Shown one piece after another: positions 24,318 through 36,766 of a stretch of DNA of 64,000 bases (positions are counted from its first letter, which is position 1; each line of letters opens with the position of its first letter). The stretch comes from Heterohyrax brucei. Lineage: Eukaryota; Chordata; Mammalia; Hyracoidea; Procaviidae. Made by a program: the position numbers and the translations under genes. The stretch is taken from assembly GCA_028571685.1 (NCBI GenBank), contig CM053152.1, forward strand, positions 23,382,001 through 23,446,000. Direction: 5' to 3'. Below the pieces are notes generated by a model. It was not told where the DNA came from and did not search any database. It saw only the letters and a list, made by a program, of their open reading frames with translations.

Positions 24318-24962
24318 AAGAATGGGGGAGAGCTTTTCCCGTAAGCAGCCTGAAGTGATCAGGCAAAATGGTGCGCTATACACTTGATCCTGAAAAACCC
24401 CACAAAATCATGCAAATCAAGATGTTCAAACCTTCGGGTCCATTTTAAGAATGCCCATGAAACTGACCAGGCCACCAAGGGTATGCATATTTGAAAAGCT
24501 ACCAAGTATCTGAAAGATGTGCCTTTGCAGAAGTAATGTGTGCTGTTCTGACGTCACAATGGTGGAGTTGGTAGGTGTGTCCAGGCCAAACAGTGGGGTT
24601 AGACACAGAGTCAGTGGCCCATTTTGCTCCACATGCTTAAAAATGCAGAGAGTAATGCTGATTTAGACGTGGATTCTCTAGTCGAACAAAGCTCCCAAGA
24701 TGCACTGCCATACTTACAGAGCTCACAGTCGAATTAACCCATACATGAGCTCGCCTTGCCATACTGAGATGATCCTTACTGAAAAGGAACAAATTGTCCC
24801 TAAACCAGAAGAGGAAGTTGCACAGAAGAAAAAGATACCACAGAAGAAGCTGAAGAAACAAAAACTTATGGGTCAGGAGTAAATTCAACTTAACATAAAA
24901 TGCAAATAGAATAAAGGAAGAATGTTGCCTTTCTTTAAAAAAAAAAGAAGGAATGGGAGAGG
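24318..24962 (+). pseudogene. RPL17: RPL17 processed pseudogene
   Basis: RPL17 (uL22) is a 184-residue large-subunit ribosomal protein. Seen: ATG at 24368 ([11 protein letters not shown]), conserved blocks K-G-M-H-I, A-T-K-Y-L-K-D-V, and an intact C-terminal stretch at 24700-24882 ([17 protein letters not shown] ... K-K-L-K-K-Q-K-L-M). No introns. A base insertion near codon 15 shifts the frame, TAG replaces a Trp codon near 24600, and short deletions near 24620 and 24670 remove about 40 bases in total. A CTTTTCCCG start at 24333 resembles the 5' TOP of ribosomal mRNAs; poly(A) lies at 24937-24946. Flanks AAGAATGGGGGAGAG and AAGGAATGGGAGAG are probable target duplications. Confidence 0.95.
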
Positions 24963-25164
24963 TTGGAGTACAGATACAGGCTAAGAAATAAAAGTCTCCC
25001 AGGTCTACAAATAATAAGTGAAGCAAGACAGAAAAGAAGAGATGCATATTTGATTTCTGGTAAATATGAGAAAGAAGAAAATCCCAGCACAAGAACCTTG
25101 CCAGACTATAGTTCATGACCTAATGTGGAAGACATAACACCTTTGACCACAGGTCTACAAGGAA

Positions 25165-25325
25165 AAAATAAAACTCAATTGTATTCAATTTCATTCTGAC
25201 TCATAGTGACCCTATAGCACAAAGTAGAACTGCCCCATAAGGTTTCCAGGGAGTGCCCACTGGACTCAAATTGCCAACCTTTTTCTAAAACCATAGCTCT
25301 TAACCACTATGCCACCACGGTTTCA
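25165..25325 (-). mobile_element. AfroSINE
   Basis: Reverse copy: CTGACTCATAGTGACCCTAT, GAACTGCCCCATAAGGTTTC, TCTTAACCACTATGCCACCA. Confidence 0.92.
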
Positions 25326-28013
25326 GGTCTGGGAGAGTTAGATTTAACACTGATGACCCAGCCTTATGAAGAAAGCGGACACAGGCTTTGCAGACATGAG
25401 GGCTATAGAAGGTATGGTCTCTGAGCAGCAGTCTCCCATACACAGAGTATTACTGGCTTGAACTGCATGCACTAATGGAGATCAGTTTGTGGCATTACTA
25501 GCCTGTCCATGATCCACTCAGATAAAGTAATCTAAGGTTTAAAAAAAAATCCATGCCTGCCGAGGCCCGTCACCCACAAAGGCCTCTGTGAACAAAGTTA
25601 CAAGCCTATGTGATGGCGAGAGGAGGTCTCTCACCCATGATATATTTCTGGCCGTACTCTCCTTGATAATATTTTGCAACCTAATCAAACTTTTCTCAAA
25701 ATACCCCCTTTATTTCCTGGCACGAGGATCAAAGAAGGTGCCCTCTAAGAAGGGTTTTACAGTCCCCTCTGCTTAAATAAATCCCGACACAGAATGCCTA
25801 GCCTGGGAATGCCAAGGCTGGCTCAGCCTCGCTGGCTTCCCCCAGCTGCACATCACCCTCCACGTGTGAGGTGCAGGATTGTGGGAGGGCTCTAGGAGGC
25901 TCCCCAGGGACGACCCCCTGCACAGCTGTTGGATATAAAACATCCCATTCCCTGCATCAGGAAGATGGATAGGCTCCCAAGTCTATTATATTTGGTATGG
26001 CAAATGAGTAAATACTAAAGAAATACCCTTCTTAGAACAGCTTAAGAAAGGCATAGGGTGGGGGATGGTAGGTGTTTACTGTCCCCACAGGAAGAGATAA
26101 AATAAATACCCCTCCTCCTGTACCTTTTAACCTTGAAGCTCAAGGCATAACTTTGTTTTCACTGTTGATTATAACCACAATATACCTGCCTCGGGCCATT
26201 ACCTAAAAAACCCTAATGAATAACATGAAAAAAAGGCCACAAGTTATCACTTTCTTGTTAGCCAACAGCTTGTGTGATCGAGAGGGCAGGGTGAAATTAT
26301 GTCACTGATCATATAAAAAGTAAAGACAGACAGGCCCTGACGGGCTGCCGATCTCCAGATTCCTGGTTGTCTCAGTCTCATCATTTCTCCTTCGCCAACG
26401 CCACCCATCCCTTCGTGAATCCCAGAATCTGCCGAGGCTGGCTCCCAGCACCTGCCCTCATGGACTCTTCTCCCAGAACCTACTACAATCACCATACTAA
26501 CAACAAAGACTTCGTCTAGTATTATGTCCCTTCTGTGGGTCTCAGTAGGGTTTCCCCAGGAAGTTTTGAAAGTTGGTTTCATTACTCCTAAAAAACAAAA
26601 GTGATTTCTACATACGTATTTAGGAAGCAACAAGAAGTATCAAAAACACATGAATTTGAGTCCTAACTTCCTTCTAGGAGCAAAGATGATGTTTTACAAA
26701 AATTCAGGAATCACCCAAAATGATATAACAACACATTAAAACATCTTTGAGGAATTCCAAACATCAGTGGCTTTGATAAAGGTGTATTAGCTCCCTTAAA
26801 AACACATAAATAATCAAAGTTTAAAAAGAAGCATAATCTGTATTGTTAACAATTGGCTAACTGTTCATTTATTTAAAGACAGTGTTCAGGTAATTTGCAG
26901 GATTTCATCAAAGACATATCTTTATGGCTCTCCAGTCAAGACTCATGATGGAAAATTAAGGGGTGGGGGTTTCTAGTTCATTGTTAGAAAAAGTACATCA
27001 TAGCACAGAATTCTCAGCTCATCATTTTCAAACTTCAAAACTTGAGAGTTCCCACAGGAATGGGGGAGCACAGAGAAATGAACAGATAGAGCACAGCCAT
27101 TTTTAGGACAGGAAAACTATTCTCTGTGAAATTGTAATGGTGGACACATGTCTTTACACTTTTGTCAAAACCCATAGGCCTGAGCAAAAGAAAGAGTGAA
27201 CCCTAAAGTAAACTGCAGACTTTGGTTAATAATAATCAGCATAGGTTCATCAAGTCTAACAAATATACCACAGAAATGCTTAGTAACAGGAGAAACAGTA
27301 CTCATATGGAAACTCTCTCTACTTTCTGTACAACTGCTCTAAAACACAAACTGTATACAAAAGGGAAATTATAATTTTAAAGCCTGAGAGTTCAAATTTT
27401 GCTATCTTACTCATAACGGACAAAAGGTACGAAATTGGTTAAAATTTATTTTCAATGCATTTTATGTAAACATGTAGCTTGGCAATACAGGAAGTACAAT
27501 TGTCAAATGAAATGCACCTGCATCTGTCCTCATTTCCCACAAGAAACTCACTGCCCTCAAGTCAATCCCAACTCACAGAGTTCTCATTTAGAGAATCCAA
27601 AAAAGAGCATCACAGGTGCACTATACCAAGTGACATCCAGTCAGATAAAACAGGTCACTATGTTTTTAGGATTGCATTTTGGAAATACACGAAGATTTCA
27701 GCAAAGGACTTCAACATCTGCCAGAAAACTCCCTTATGATATTCTGCAATGGCTTGCTCACAGCAGTACCTGTCACATAATATGAAACTTGTGGCAAAGA
27801 AACAATGTTGTGTTTCCCAAGATAGAAGATTTTACAGGCATTGATCACCTAAGCCTGGGTGGAAACACTCCAAAGCACAGATAAATAATCCTGGAAGTAA
27901 AATGACTCCTTCAGGACACTCTTGTGGACTCAATACGCGTCTGAGAATGGTGGGCCCAGCAGGTATGGCCTCTTTGCAATGTTAGAAATGTGTTGTGAAA
28001 ACAAAAAGGGCAC
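25326..28013. other. Unassigned intron sequence
   Basis: A GC-richer patch lies at 25560-25930 with an AATAAA near 25776. A possible 40-base AfroSINE end lies at 27543-27582 (CACTGCCCTCAAGTCAATCC). The 128-codon reverse ORF at 26247-26633 has no known motif. No gene supported. Confidence 0.45.
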
Positions 28014-28019
28014 CTATTC

Positions 28020-30033
28020 ATGCTAAAAATTCTTAGCAAAATAGGCACAGACAGAAAATTCCTCAATGCAGTAAGAGCCATTTATACAACAACAACTGCC
28101 TACATCATCCTCAATGGAGAGAGACTGAAGGAATTTCCCTTGAGAACAGGAACTAGACAAGGATGCCCATTCTCACCTTTCCCATTCAACATTGTACTAG
28201 AAGTTCTAGCCAGAGCAGTTACACAAGAACAAGAAACAAAGGGCATCTGCATCAGCAAAGAAGAAGTCAAAATCTCCCTGTTTGCTGATGATATGATTGT
28301 ATATGCAAGGAATCTCAAAGAATCTCTAAGTAAACTACTCAAACTGATAGAAGAGTTCAGCAAAGTCTCAGGATACAAGATAAACATAAGTAAATCAATA
28401 GGATTCCTTTATACCAACAACGAGACTGTTAATGAAGAAATCATCAAATCAATACCATTTACTATAGCCCCTAAGAAGACAAAGTACCTAGGAATTAATC
28501 TAACCAAAGAAATAACAGACCTTTACAAAGAGAACTACAAGCTCTTACTACAAGAAACTAAGAGAGTCTTAGATAAATGGAAAAACCTACCCTGCTCATG
28601 GATAGGAAGACTTAACATTCAAAAAATGTCTATTTTACCCAAAGCAATCTACTTATATAATGCAATTCCAATACAAGTTCCAGTGTCATTTTTCAATGAG
28701 ATGGAGAAACAAATCACCAATTCTGCTTGGAAATGGAAGAAACTCCAGATACCATTAAGGAGAAGAACACACTGGGAGGCCTCTCATTACCCGACTTCAG
28801 AACCTATTACACTGCCACAGTGGTCAAAACAGCCTGGTACTGGTACAAAAACAGATATATAGATCAGAATCAAGACCCCAGAGATGACAGCATCTGCCTA
28901 TGAACAGTTGATATTCGACAAAGGCCCTAAGACATTAAACTGGGGTAAAAACAATCTGTTCAACAAACGGTGCTGGCAAAATTGGATGTCTATCTGCACT
29001 AAATTAAAACAAGACCCGTATCTTATACCTTATACAAAAACCAACTCAAACTGGATAAAAGACCTAAATATAAAGTCTAAAATGATAAAGCTCATCCAAG
29101 AAAAAGTAGGAACAACAATGGAAGGTTTAATACACAACATAGGCAGACTTCAAAATCTATCAAACAAACCACAAACAATAGAAGATAACCTAGATAGTAA
29201 ATTTATACGGGAATGTACATTTTCACTCAGTCACGTTAGATAAAAAAAATTAAAAAAAAAAAGAAGATAACATAGATAAATGGGAACTATAAGAATCAAT
29301 CACTTTTGCTCATCCAAAGACTTTATTAATAGAATTAAAAGGCCACTTACAGAATGGGAAAAAATATTTGGCAACTCTATGTCAGACCGACGCCTGAGCT
29401 CCATAATCTATAAGGTTCTACAAAATATCAAGAAGAAAAAGATAAATCATCCAATTAAGCGATGGGAAAAGGAGATGGACAGACAATTCTCTAAAGAGGA
29501 GATCCAGGTAGCCAAAAAACACATGTAGACATGCTCATGATCTTAGCTATTAAAGAAATTCAAATCAAAACGGCAATGAGATACCATCTCACCCCAACAA
29601 CGTTGGCCATGATCCAAAAAAACATAAAACAACAAATGCTGGAGAGGCTGTGGAGAGATTGGAACTCTCCTACACTGTTGGTAGGATTGCAAAATGGTTC
29701 AACCTCTTTGGAAAGCAATCTGGCTACCTTAAAATAATGGATATAGATATATTGTTTGACCCAGTAATTCCATTGCTTGGAATATATCCTACAGAATCAT
29801 GGCCATTCACACCAACTGATACATGCACACAAATGTTCATTGCAGCACAGTCCACAATAGCAAAAAGATGGAATCAACCCACATGCCCAACAACAGAAGA
29901 ACAGATAGGTAAACTATGGTATATATACTCAATGGAACACTATGCAATGATAAAGAACAACGATGATAGCAGGAAGCATCTCTTAACCTGGTTTCAACTG
30001 GAGGACATTATGTTGAGTAAAAGTAGTCAGTGA
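28020..30033 (+). pseudogene. L1-B ORF2 C-terminal half, broken
   Basis: 28020-28862 is open for 280 codons and keeps the reverse-transcriptase core: G-T-R-Q-G-C-P and the catalytic F-A-D-D at about 28281-28292 (intact here, lost in L1-A). Then thumb and C-terminal parts in several frames: S-I-C-T-K-L-K-Q-D-P near 28990, W-E-K-I-F-G-N-S-M-S-D-R-R near 29360, P-L-L-G-I-Y-P-T-E-S-W near 29775. The Cys-rich domain is damaged. The endonuclease half is absent by 5' truncation. Stops and shifts near 28863, 29244 and 29529 make it non-functional. Confidence 0.92.
29180..29278 (+). mobile_element. 65-bp L1 tail insertion with 17-bp target duplication
   Basis: Insert 29197-29261 is only the terminal L1 3' UTR (starts GTAAATTTATACGGGAATGT) plus an A-rich tail. 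Duplications 29180-29196 and 29262-29278 (AGAAGATAACCTAGATA and AGAAGATAACATAGATA) differ at one base. Confidence 0.95.
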
Positions 30034-31070
30034 CAGAAGGACAAATATTATATGAGACCCCTACTATAAGAACTTAAAAGCAGACTCACGCATAACAGAA
30101 AAGACTCTTTGATGGCTGCAAGGGTGGGGAGGGCGGGAGAGTGAGGGGGGAGGGTTTAGATTAGATAGTTGTTAGAAATTTGGTTGGGTGAAATTGTTGA
30201 CAGCACACATTAGTAAGAAGATCAATATTAACGGGACTTCAACACAACTTGTGTACTCCTCCCATCTTAACCCAATATTGCAAGGATAGAGTAGCTGGGG
30301 TCGGGGGCCGGGGACCATGCTCTCAGCGGAAATCAAGGCCAATTGGCACAACTAGTGTTTTGCTATTGAGGTCTCTCCGCACCCCACATTGGTGAGTGGC
30401 GTCTGGGGTCTTAAAAGCTGCCATGCTGCCATGCTGCCATCTGAGGGTACAGCAAATGGTCCCAACTCAGCAGGAACAGATGATCACCAAGGTCCATAAC
30501 GACATGGGGGAAAGAGAATCCAGAAGACAGAGAGACCCACGTGAGTGGATGTCTACATCGACTTGTGACCAGAAGAACCAGATGGTGCCCGGCTACCACC
30601 AGTGATAGTCACGATGGAGCTCACAAAGTTGAGTCTCACTGGCAACACAAGTGTAAATAGGAGTGCACCCTGAGATCTCCACTAAAAGACCGCAAATGAT
30701 GGTCCAGGGGGCCTCGAAGTTCTCCCAGGAGCAGGGCCCCTAGCCCTGATGCTGCCCCTGTCCATAAATCATATTGAAGGCCAACTTTTCAGACAGCAAT
30801 GGACTGGACTTGGTGACGCAGAGTGACCATATTGTGTGGGCACTTCATGGTTCTAGGCATCTATAGGAGGTCGTCCTGTTGACCTCATACTGGAAGAAGG
30901 GGATTGGGTGGAGTGGAGAAGATAGGAGACTGCTGGGAAGATAAGACCCGTATGGAGCAGAGAGGAGGAGTGTGCTGTTACTGTGCAAGGAGAGCAGTGG
31001 AAGCTGCATGTAGGTCAGCATGCAAATTTATATGGGAATGTAGATTTTCATTCAAACATAATTAAAAAAA
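30034..31070 (+). other. L1-B 3' UTR
   Basis: Same block order as the L1-A 3' UTR, including a G-rich tract at 30120-30156 and a complete tail. A CATGCTGC unit is duplicated near 30422-30437. Confidence 0.9.
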
Positions 31071-31807
31071 CTATTTGAAAAGCTCTTTTAACAGAACGAT
31101 AACAACTAAGGCAATGTGCAATCTAGATTGGATCCTAGACCAGAATTTTGGAAGAGAAGGAGGAACTAAAAGGATATTATTGAGATAACTGGCAAAATAA
31201 TATCTATAGATGACATTAACGGTGTTGTGTTGATGAGAATTTCCTGATTTTGATAATAGCACTGTAGCACATAAGAGACTATTCTTGCTCTTAGGAAACA
31301 CACATTAAAAAAATCCAAAGAGGCATTTTCTCTGCAACTTACTCTCAAACAGTTCAGAACAAAATAATGCATGTATATGCTGAAAGAAAAGGAGAGAGGC
31401 AACAAGGTAACATAGTAACAGGAAAACCTGAGTACAGGGCATGGGAGTTCTGTGTACTATTGTTAGTTTTCTGGAAGCCAGAAGCAATTTCAAAATAAAC
31501 ACTTGCAGAAAACTTTTAAAGCTGTCTTAATAACTCATTCACAGTGATCCTATGTTCTAAAACAAAGTGAAGTTAAGGTGATACAACAAATTGTATATCT
31601 CAGTTAATTGTAATACTATACTAAATAGGAAAATACTACTTGAGTTTTGTTTTATTATAAAAATCACTGAATCTCAAGGGTAGATGAAAACTAACAGACC
31701 AAGTATCTCAAACATCTATATTTTCCAATGTAACGCCACAAAAAAAATGTATATATACAAATAAGCCAAGTACAAATCATAACCATACACCGAAGAGTTT
31801 GTCATAC
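31071..31807. other. TMEM241 intron 3, near end
   Basis: Unassigned sequence between L1-B and exon 3. No further exon or repeat recognised. Confidence 0.5.
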
Positions 31808-31885
31808 CTTGAATTGCTGTTGATCTCCACCCAGCCCAGTTTCCAGGACACATGAAGCAAAAGTCCACCAATTAGCGTCTGCCAC
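31808..31885 (-). CDS. TMEM241: TMEM241 coding exon 3 (78 bp)
   Basis: Seen on the minus strand: acceptor TTGTTACAG, then one base completing the glycine codon, then WQTLIGGLLLHVSWKLGWVEINSNS and two bases AG, then donor GTATGA. This is the second membrane segment of TMEM241 and joins in frame to exon 2. The polypyrimidine tract before the acceptor is weak, but both splice dinucleotides are intact and there is no stop. The exon is 9 kb from exon 2 and lies between the end of a 3-kb truncated L1 (31070) and old L1 sequence (32570 on). The next exon, which should encode a serine-histidine-valine-rich third helix, was not found in the remaining 31 kb and is presumed to lie outside the window. 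Confidence 0.93.
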
Positions 31886-32569
31886 CTGTAACAAGTCAGT
31901 ACTAATGTGAATGTAATAGGTGCTATCGTCTCAAACACCAGGCGGTAGCAGTGGATTTGCTGACTACATTCAGTTCTTTTAAAGTTTTTTCCTACTCATT
32001 TCTAATTATGATGTCATTTCTCACATCTTTCTTTCTCAAACTCTAGTATTCCCTTGAATCTGGTTGTTCCACTGAGTGCTGACACTGTTCTCTTCTTATT
32101 CTAGACTTTTACTGAATAATCGTACCCACAGCCTCTGCTTCTCCCACTGCCTCTGCACTAATGATTCTCAGATCCTCACTCCCACCACCACCCTGAGATG
32201 CTGCAATCTCCCAATTTTAACTAAGAAAACTTGACCCTCTCCCCACCCTGATCATCCTATATCCTTAATCACCCAAAGAAGAAAGCTAATGTCATCCCAG
32301 TCCTTCTTCCTTAGTTATTTCTGCCATTTAGTCACAAAATCCTATGATTTTATCCTGGTAGTGATTCTCAAATCTCAAACCGTCTCCTCCATTCCCTCTG
32401 TCTCCATTTTATTGCATGCTCCCATCATGTAAGACCTGGACCTCAGCATCAGTCCCCTAACTGGTCCTCTTTCTCCAGGGTTGTCCCACATCATTCAGCT
32501 TCTGTCGTGTAGCTGCACAATTTGTTCCAAAATGCAAATTTAATTGCACTGCATGCTTGTTTTAAAAAA
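31886..32569. other. TMEM241 intron 2 sequence
   Basis: Pyrimidine-rich, possibly an old decayed repeat. No family named. Confidence 0.4.
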
Positions 32570-34170
32570 GGTTATTCTCACTCCTAGATATTTGCCTCAA
32601 GGACTTGAAAGTGAGGACAAACACGTAATTATAGACCAATGTTCAGTGCAGTATTATTGACAAAAACCAAAAGATGGAAACAATCCAAGTGTCCAAAAGT
32701 AAATGAACAGGTAGACAAAATGTATATCCACACAATGGAATATTACTTAGACAAAAATATAGTCCTGACACATACTACAACATGCGTGAAATTTGAAAAC
32801 ACTCTTGTTGAGTGAAAGCAGTCAGCGATGAAAGGATAAATATTGTATGAGACCTCTACGATAAGATCTCAAAAACAGACCTGGGTATAGAAGAAGACTC
32901 TTTGACAGCTGCAAGGAAGGGGAGGGGGAGGGGGGGAGAGGGAGAGGGTTTAGATTAGATAGTTGCTAGAAATCTGCTTGGGAGAAATCGGTGATAGCAC
33001 ACATTAGAAACAAGAACAACATTAAGTGGACTTCAGCATAACTTGAGTACTCCTTCCATCTTAACCCAATATTGTAAGGATAGAGTAGCTGGGCGGGGGG
33101 CAGGGGACCATGCTCTTAGGCAAAATCGAGGCCAATTGGCACAACTAGCATTTTGCTAAGAGGGCTCTCTGAACCCCACATAGGTGAGTGGCATCTGGGG
33201 TCTTAAAAGCTGCCAAGCTGCCATCTGAGGACATAGCAGATGGTCCCAGCTCAGCAGGAACGGATGCTCACTGAGGATCAAAACAACATGGGGTAAAGAC
33301 AACCTAGAAGATAGAGAGACCCACAAGAGTGGGTGCCTTCATCGACTTGGGACCGGAAGAACCGGATGGTGCACGGCCACCACCAGTGATAGCCGCAATG
33401 AAGCTCACTAGGTTGAGTCTCACTGGCAACATGAGAATAAAGAGGGGTGCATCCTGAGATCTCCACTGAAAGACCTCAATTGATGGTCCAGTGGTTTCAG
33501 CATTCCCCTGGGAGCATAGCCCCTGGCCCTGATGCTGCCCTTGCCCATAAATCTTAACAAACGTGCACTCTTCAGACACGAATGGACTGGACTTGGCAAT
33601 GCAGAGTGACCATATATTGGATGCACTGTATGGTTCTATACATCTATAGGATATCATCCTGCTGACCTCTGGCTGGAGGAAGGAGAGTGGGTGGAGAGGA
33701 GGGGAAAGAAGGCTGTTGGGAGGATGAGACATGTATGGAGCAGAGAGGAACAGTGTGCAGTCACCGGAGAGGGAGAGCAGTGGAAGCTGCATATAGGTGG
33801 GCATGTAAATTTATATGGGAATGTACATTAAAGAAAAGAAAGAAAATAAATTGAAAACACTCTGATGAATGAAATAAGTCAGACACATAAAGACAAATAC
33901 TATATGATCCTACTTACATGAAATATCTAGAATAAGTAAATGCATAGAGACAAAAGTTTACTAGTGGTTACCAGGGGTCGGGGAAAGGGGTAATGAGGAA
34001 GTACTGCTTAAAGGGTTTCAGATGGGGTGATGAAAAACTTTCAGATATGGCAAGTGGTGATGGTACAACATGGTGAATGTAATCAGTGTCAACGAATTCT
34101 ACACTTCAAAAAATGGCTAAAAAGCAAAAATTTAGTTATATGTACTTTATCACAACAAGAATTAAACAAA
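32570..34170 (+). mobile_element. Old L1 3' end, split by L1-C
   Basis: 32570-32792 (AGATGGAAACAATCCAAGTG, CACAATGGAATATTACTTAG) and 33864-34170 (TGAATGAAATAAGTCAGACA, GTGGTTACCAGGGGTCGGGG) are one old ORF2 end plus 3' UTR. It resumes exactly after the inserted L1-C. Confidence 0.85.
32793..33863 (+). mobile_element. L1 3'-UTR insertion (L1-C) with 13-bp target duplication
   Basis: The insert is about 32806-33850, starting at the last codons of ORF2 and covering the whole 3' UTR with its G-rich tract (32915-32950). The tail is GGAATGTACATTAAAGAAAAG. Duplication TTGAAAACACTCT lies at 32793-32805 and 33851-33863. Confidence 0.95.
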
Positions 34171-34279
34171 AACTATACATTCTTCCCCTTGCCACAGACA
34201 GCAGCTATCGGCCTCTTTCTGAGATCATAACACTCATATGACACCTTCCTATAGGTCCACATAGTTAAGGGGCCTCATT

Positions 34280-34890
34280 AAGAGCAGCACAATGCTCACC
34301 GAGGACCAAAATGACATGAGGTAAAGACAACCGAGAAGATAGAGAGACCCACATGAGTGGGTGCCTACATCAACTTGGGACCGGAAGAACTGGATGGTGC
34401 CCGGCTACCACCAGTGATAGCTGCGATGGAGCTCACTAAGTTGAGTCTCACTTGCAACACAAGAATAAAAAGGGGTGCACCCTGAGATCTCCACTAAAAG
34501 ACCTCAATTGATTGTCCAGCGGCTTCGGGGTTCCCCTGGGAGCATGGCTCCTGGTCCTGATGCTGTCCTTGCCCATAAATCGTAACGAAGGTCCACTCTT
34601 GAGACACGAATGGACTGGACTTGGTGATGCAGAGTGACCATATATTGGATGCACTGTATGATTCCATGCATCTATAGGAATATCATCCTGCTGACCTCTG
34701 GCTGGAAGGAGAGTGGGTGGAGAGGAGGGGAAAGGAAACTGTTGGGAAGATGAGACATGTATGGAGCAGAGAGGAATACTGTGCTGTCACCGAGCAGGGA
34801 CAGTAGTGGAAGCTGCATATAGGTGAGAATGTAACTTTATATGGGAATGTACATTTTCACTCAGTCATAATTAAAAAAAAGAGTAGCACA
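34280..34890 (+). mobile_element. L1 3'-UTR insertion (L1-D), 587 bp
   Basis: The insert 34292-34878 begins TGCTCACCGAGGACC and ends CATAATTAAAAAAA. Flanks AAGAGCAGCACA and AAGAGTAGCACA are the target duplication with one change. Confidence 0.93.
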
Positions 34891-35310
34891 GGTTAGAACA
34901 CCCTGGATCTCCCACTCCAGAAAACATACCAATGACAAACGAGTGAGGCATAAGGCATATAAAGGCATGACTTCATTCTGTTCCATTCTAACTCTTTTTT
35001 ATTTTCAGTGAATCATTCAGAAGTTTCAAATCCTTATTTTTAGTTCCAAATAATTTGCAACCTACTACCTCAGAAGTAATTAACAGCACGCCCACGTGTT
35101 GCAGCACTACAGTTGAGAACCCCTGGCCTACAAAGAAAGCCACAGTGCACATAACACACAGCCCTCTGTGACCTGCACCTGCCCCTCTGCAGGATCAGCT
35201 CCTGTCCATCTGCCAATGACAGCCACATGCCAGCCATATCAACCATCCACAGCCTCTGGAATGTGCAAGTCATTCCACACTTCAGGAATTTGCATGTGCT
35301 ATCCTACTAA
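34891..35310. other. Unassigned intron sequence
   Basis: 35095-35128 (GCAGCACTACAGTTGAGAAC) may be the end of a hAT/MER5-type element. Otherwise nothing. Confidence 0.35.
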
Positions 35311-35468
35311 CCAGTGCCCCGGTAACACAGTGGTTAAGCACTCAGCTGCTGATGTGAAGGTTGACAGTACATACCTACTAGCCACTTCACGGGAGAAAGA
35401 TGTGGTGGCAGTCTGTCTCCATAAAGAATATACACTTGAAACCCCTATACAGCACTTTACTCTGCCAT
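35311..35468 (+). mobile_element. AfroSINE, long variant
   Basis: Head CCCCGGTAACACAGTGGTTA, then the variant middle block GGGAGAAAGATGTGG ... CTGTCTCCATAAAGAATA. The RTE-like core is lost. Confidence 0.8.
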
Positions 35469-35532
35469 ACAGCAATGAATCTGACTTTGACTTTTAGCCT
35501 CCCGATCCACAGTGCTCTCCCCATTTCCTCTG

Positions 35533-35962
35533 TGTGTCAGTGAACATATACTCACCCTCCAAGACACAAGTTTTCTGTCTCCTTTGTAAAGCCTCGCTGA
35601 CCAGCCAAGCAAAATTCACTGTCCCTCCAAAGTGCTCCCACTGTGCTACTTATTTCATCAGGGCACATATCACACCACATCGCCCATATTTATTTTTATC
35701 TGGATTGCAATATCTCCTAGAATTAGAGTAAGAGTATGCTTATAAATGGAACCCTTGGTGGGAAAGTGGTTAAGAACTCAACGGCTAACCAAATGATCAG
35801 CAGGTCAAATCGACCAGCTGCTCCTTGGAAATCCTATCGGGCAGTTCTATTCTGTCCTTTCGGGTTGCTATGAGTCAGAATCAACTCGATAACAGAGATT
35901 TGTGTTTGCTTTTACACTCATACATGGAATGTAGTAGGCACTCAAGAAAGTGACTGTTGAAT
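35533..35962. repeat. L2-like 3' end, split by an AfroSINE
   Basis: 35533-35735 resembles the L2 3' region ('aaagcctcgctgacc', 'gtgctcccactgtgct', 'atttatttttatctgg'). The tail GTAGTAGGCACTCAAGAAAG ... TTGAATGA resumes at 35918 after the SINE. Confidence 0.6.
35746..35915 (+). mobile_element. AfroSINE within L2
   Basis: GGAACCCTTGGTGGGAAAGT head, CTGCTCCTTGGAAATCCTAT, core GTTGCTATGAGTCAGAATCA. Confidence 0.93.
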
Positions 35963-36565
35963 GAGATGGCTCATAAACAGGTGAAAAAGCCAGATGACTC
36001 TCCTATCCAAAAACATACACGAGCTTCTTATAGAACAAAGTTAGGATCAACTGACAGTTCTTACAATCTCCAGCTTTGGAGAAAATACTGAGTCTCCAAA
36101 ATTCTGAGACAAGCATTTTTATCATAAGAGCAATTATTTCATCCAGAAGTAGTATAAAGGGAAATTTAGCTATACATTACCTTTATAATGACAAATATTT
36201 ATATGCTGTTACAGGTTTTGCAAGCAGCTAGTAGGCTGTCTCAGGCTACACAGCCAGCATAATACTTCTATCCTAGTTTTTTTGAATTTGTGTAATTCCT
36301 TTTTTGTTTTTTATTCTTTTTCTACTTAGCATACAGAACAAATCTGCAGCCTTTGTTGCATATCTATTTCAGACAGCATGACTTAATTTTTCTCTTTGAT
36401 TAGTTTAATTCTTTGAAGCCCCCCAGTCTCAGCAATACACCTTTAAGAAGTGTTCTCACGCTATGGTTTTCCACAAATTTATTTTCTACAATACATAAAA
36501 CCAGCTCTAAGGCCATATAAGGGATTGGATAAAGATTTCACCACTTATTTACCACCATTCACTGA
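35963..36565. other. Unassigned intron sequence
   Basis: AT-rich; nothing recognised. Confidence 0.45.
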
Positions 36566-36766
36566 GCAAGGAGCTCTGCTGGCACAGTGGTTAAGTGTGC
36601 TTACTAACCTAAAGGTCAGTGGTTCAAAGCCACCAGCTAGTCTTTGGGAGAAAGATGTGGCAGTCTGCTTCCATAAAGAAACACTTGAAAACACTATGGG
36701 GTAATTCCACACTGTCCTATAGGGTCATTATGAGTCAGAATTGACTGGCCAGCAGTGGGTTTATTC
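36566..36766 (+). mobile_element. AfroSINE, long variant
   Basis: GGCACAGTGGTTAAGTGTGC head, GGGAGAAAGATGTGGCAGTC middle block, core TTATGAGTCAGAATTGACTG. Confidence 0.95.

Larger units (their letters stand above)
28014..31070 (+). mobile_element. 5'-truncated L1 (L1-B)
   Basis: It starts inside ORF2 just before the reverse-transcriptase palm and runs to a complete 3' UTR with tail (CATAATTAAAAAAA). It is very similar to L1-A over the same span, so same lineage. A 65-bp L1 tail is inserted at 29197. No clear target duplication. Confidence 0.93.

Noticed and set aside
26247..26633. 128-codon reverse ORF
   Set aside because: No recognisable domain, no splice or promoter context, and composition typical of a decayed repeat.
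28020..28862. 280-codon open L1 reverse-transcriptase segment as an active gene
   Set aside because: The element is 5'-truncated, lacks its endonuclease half and promoter, and is broken downstream.
1..31807. Search for TMEM241 exon 4
   Set aside because: No minus-strand segment encoding the expected third helix with splice sites was found by eye. It is probably outside the window, though a diverged exon could be missed.
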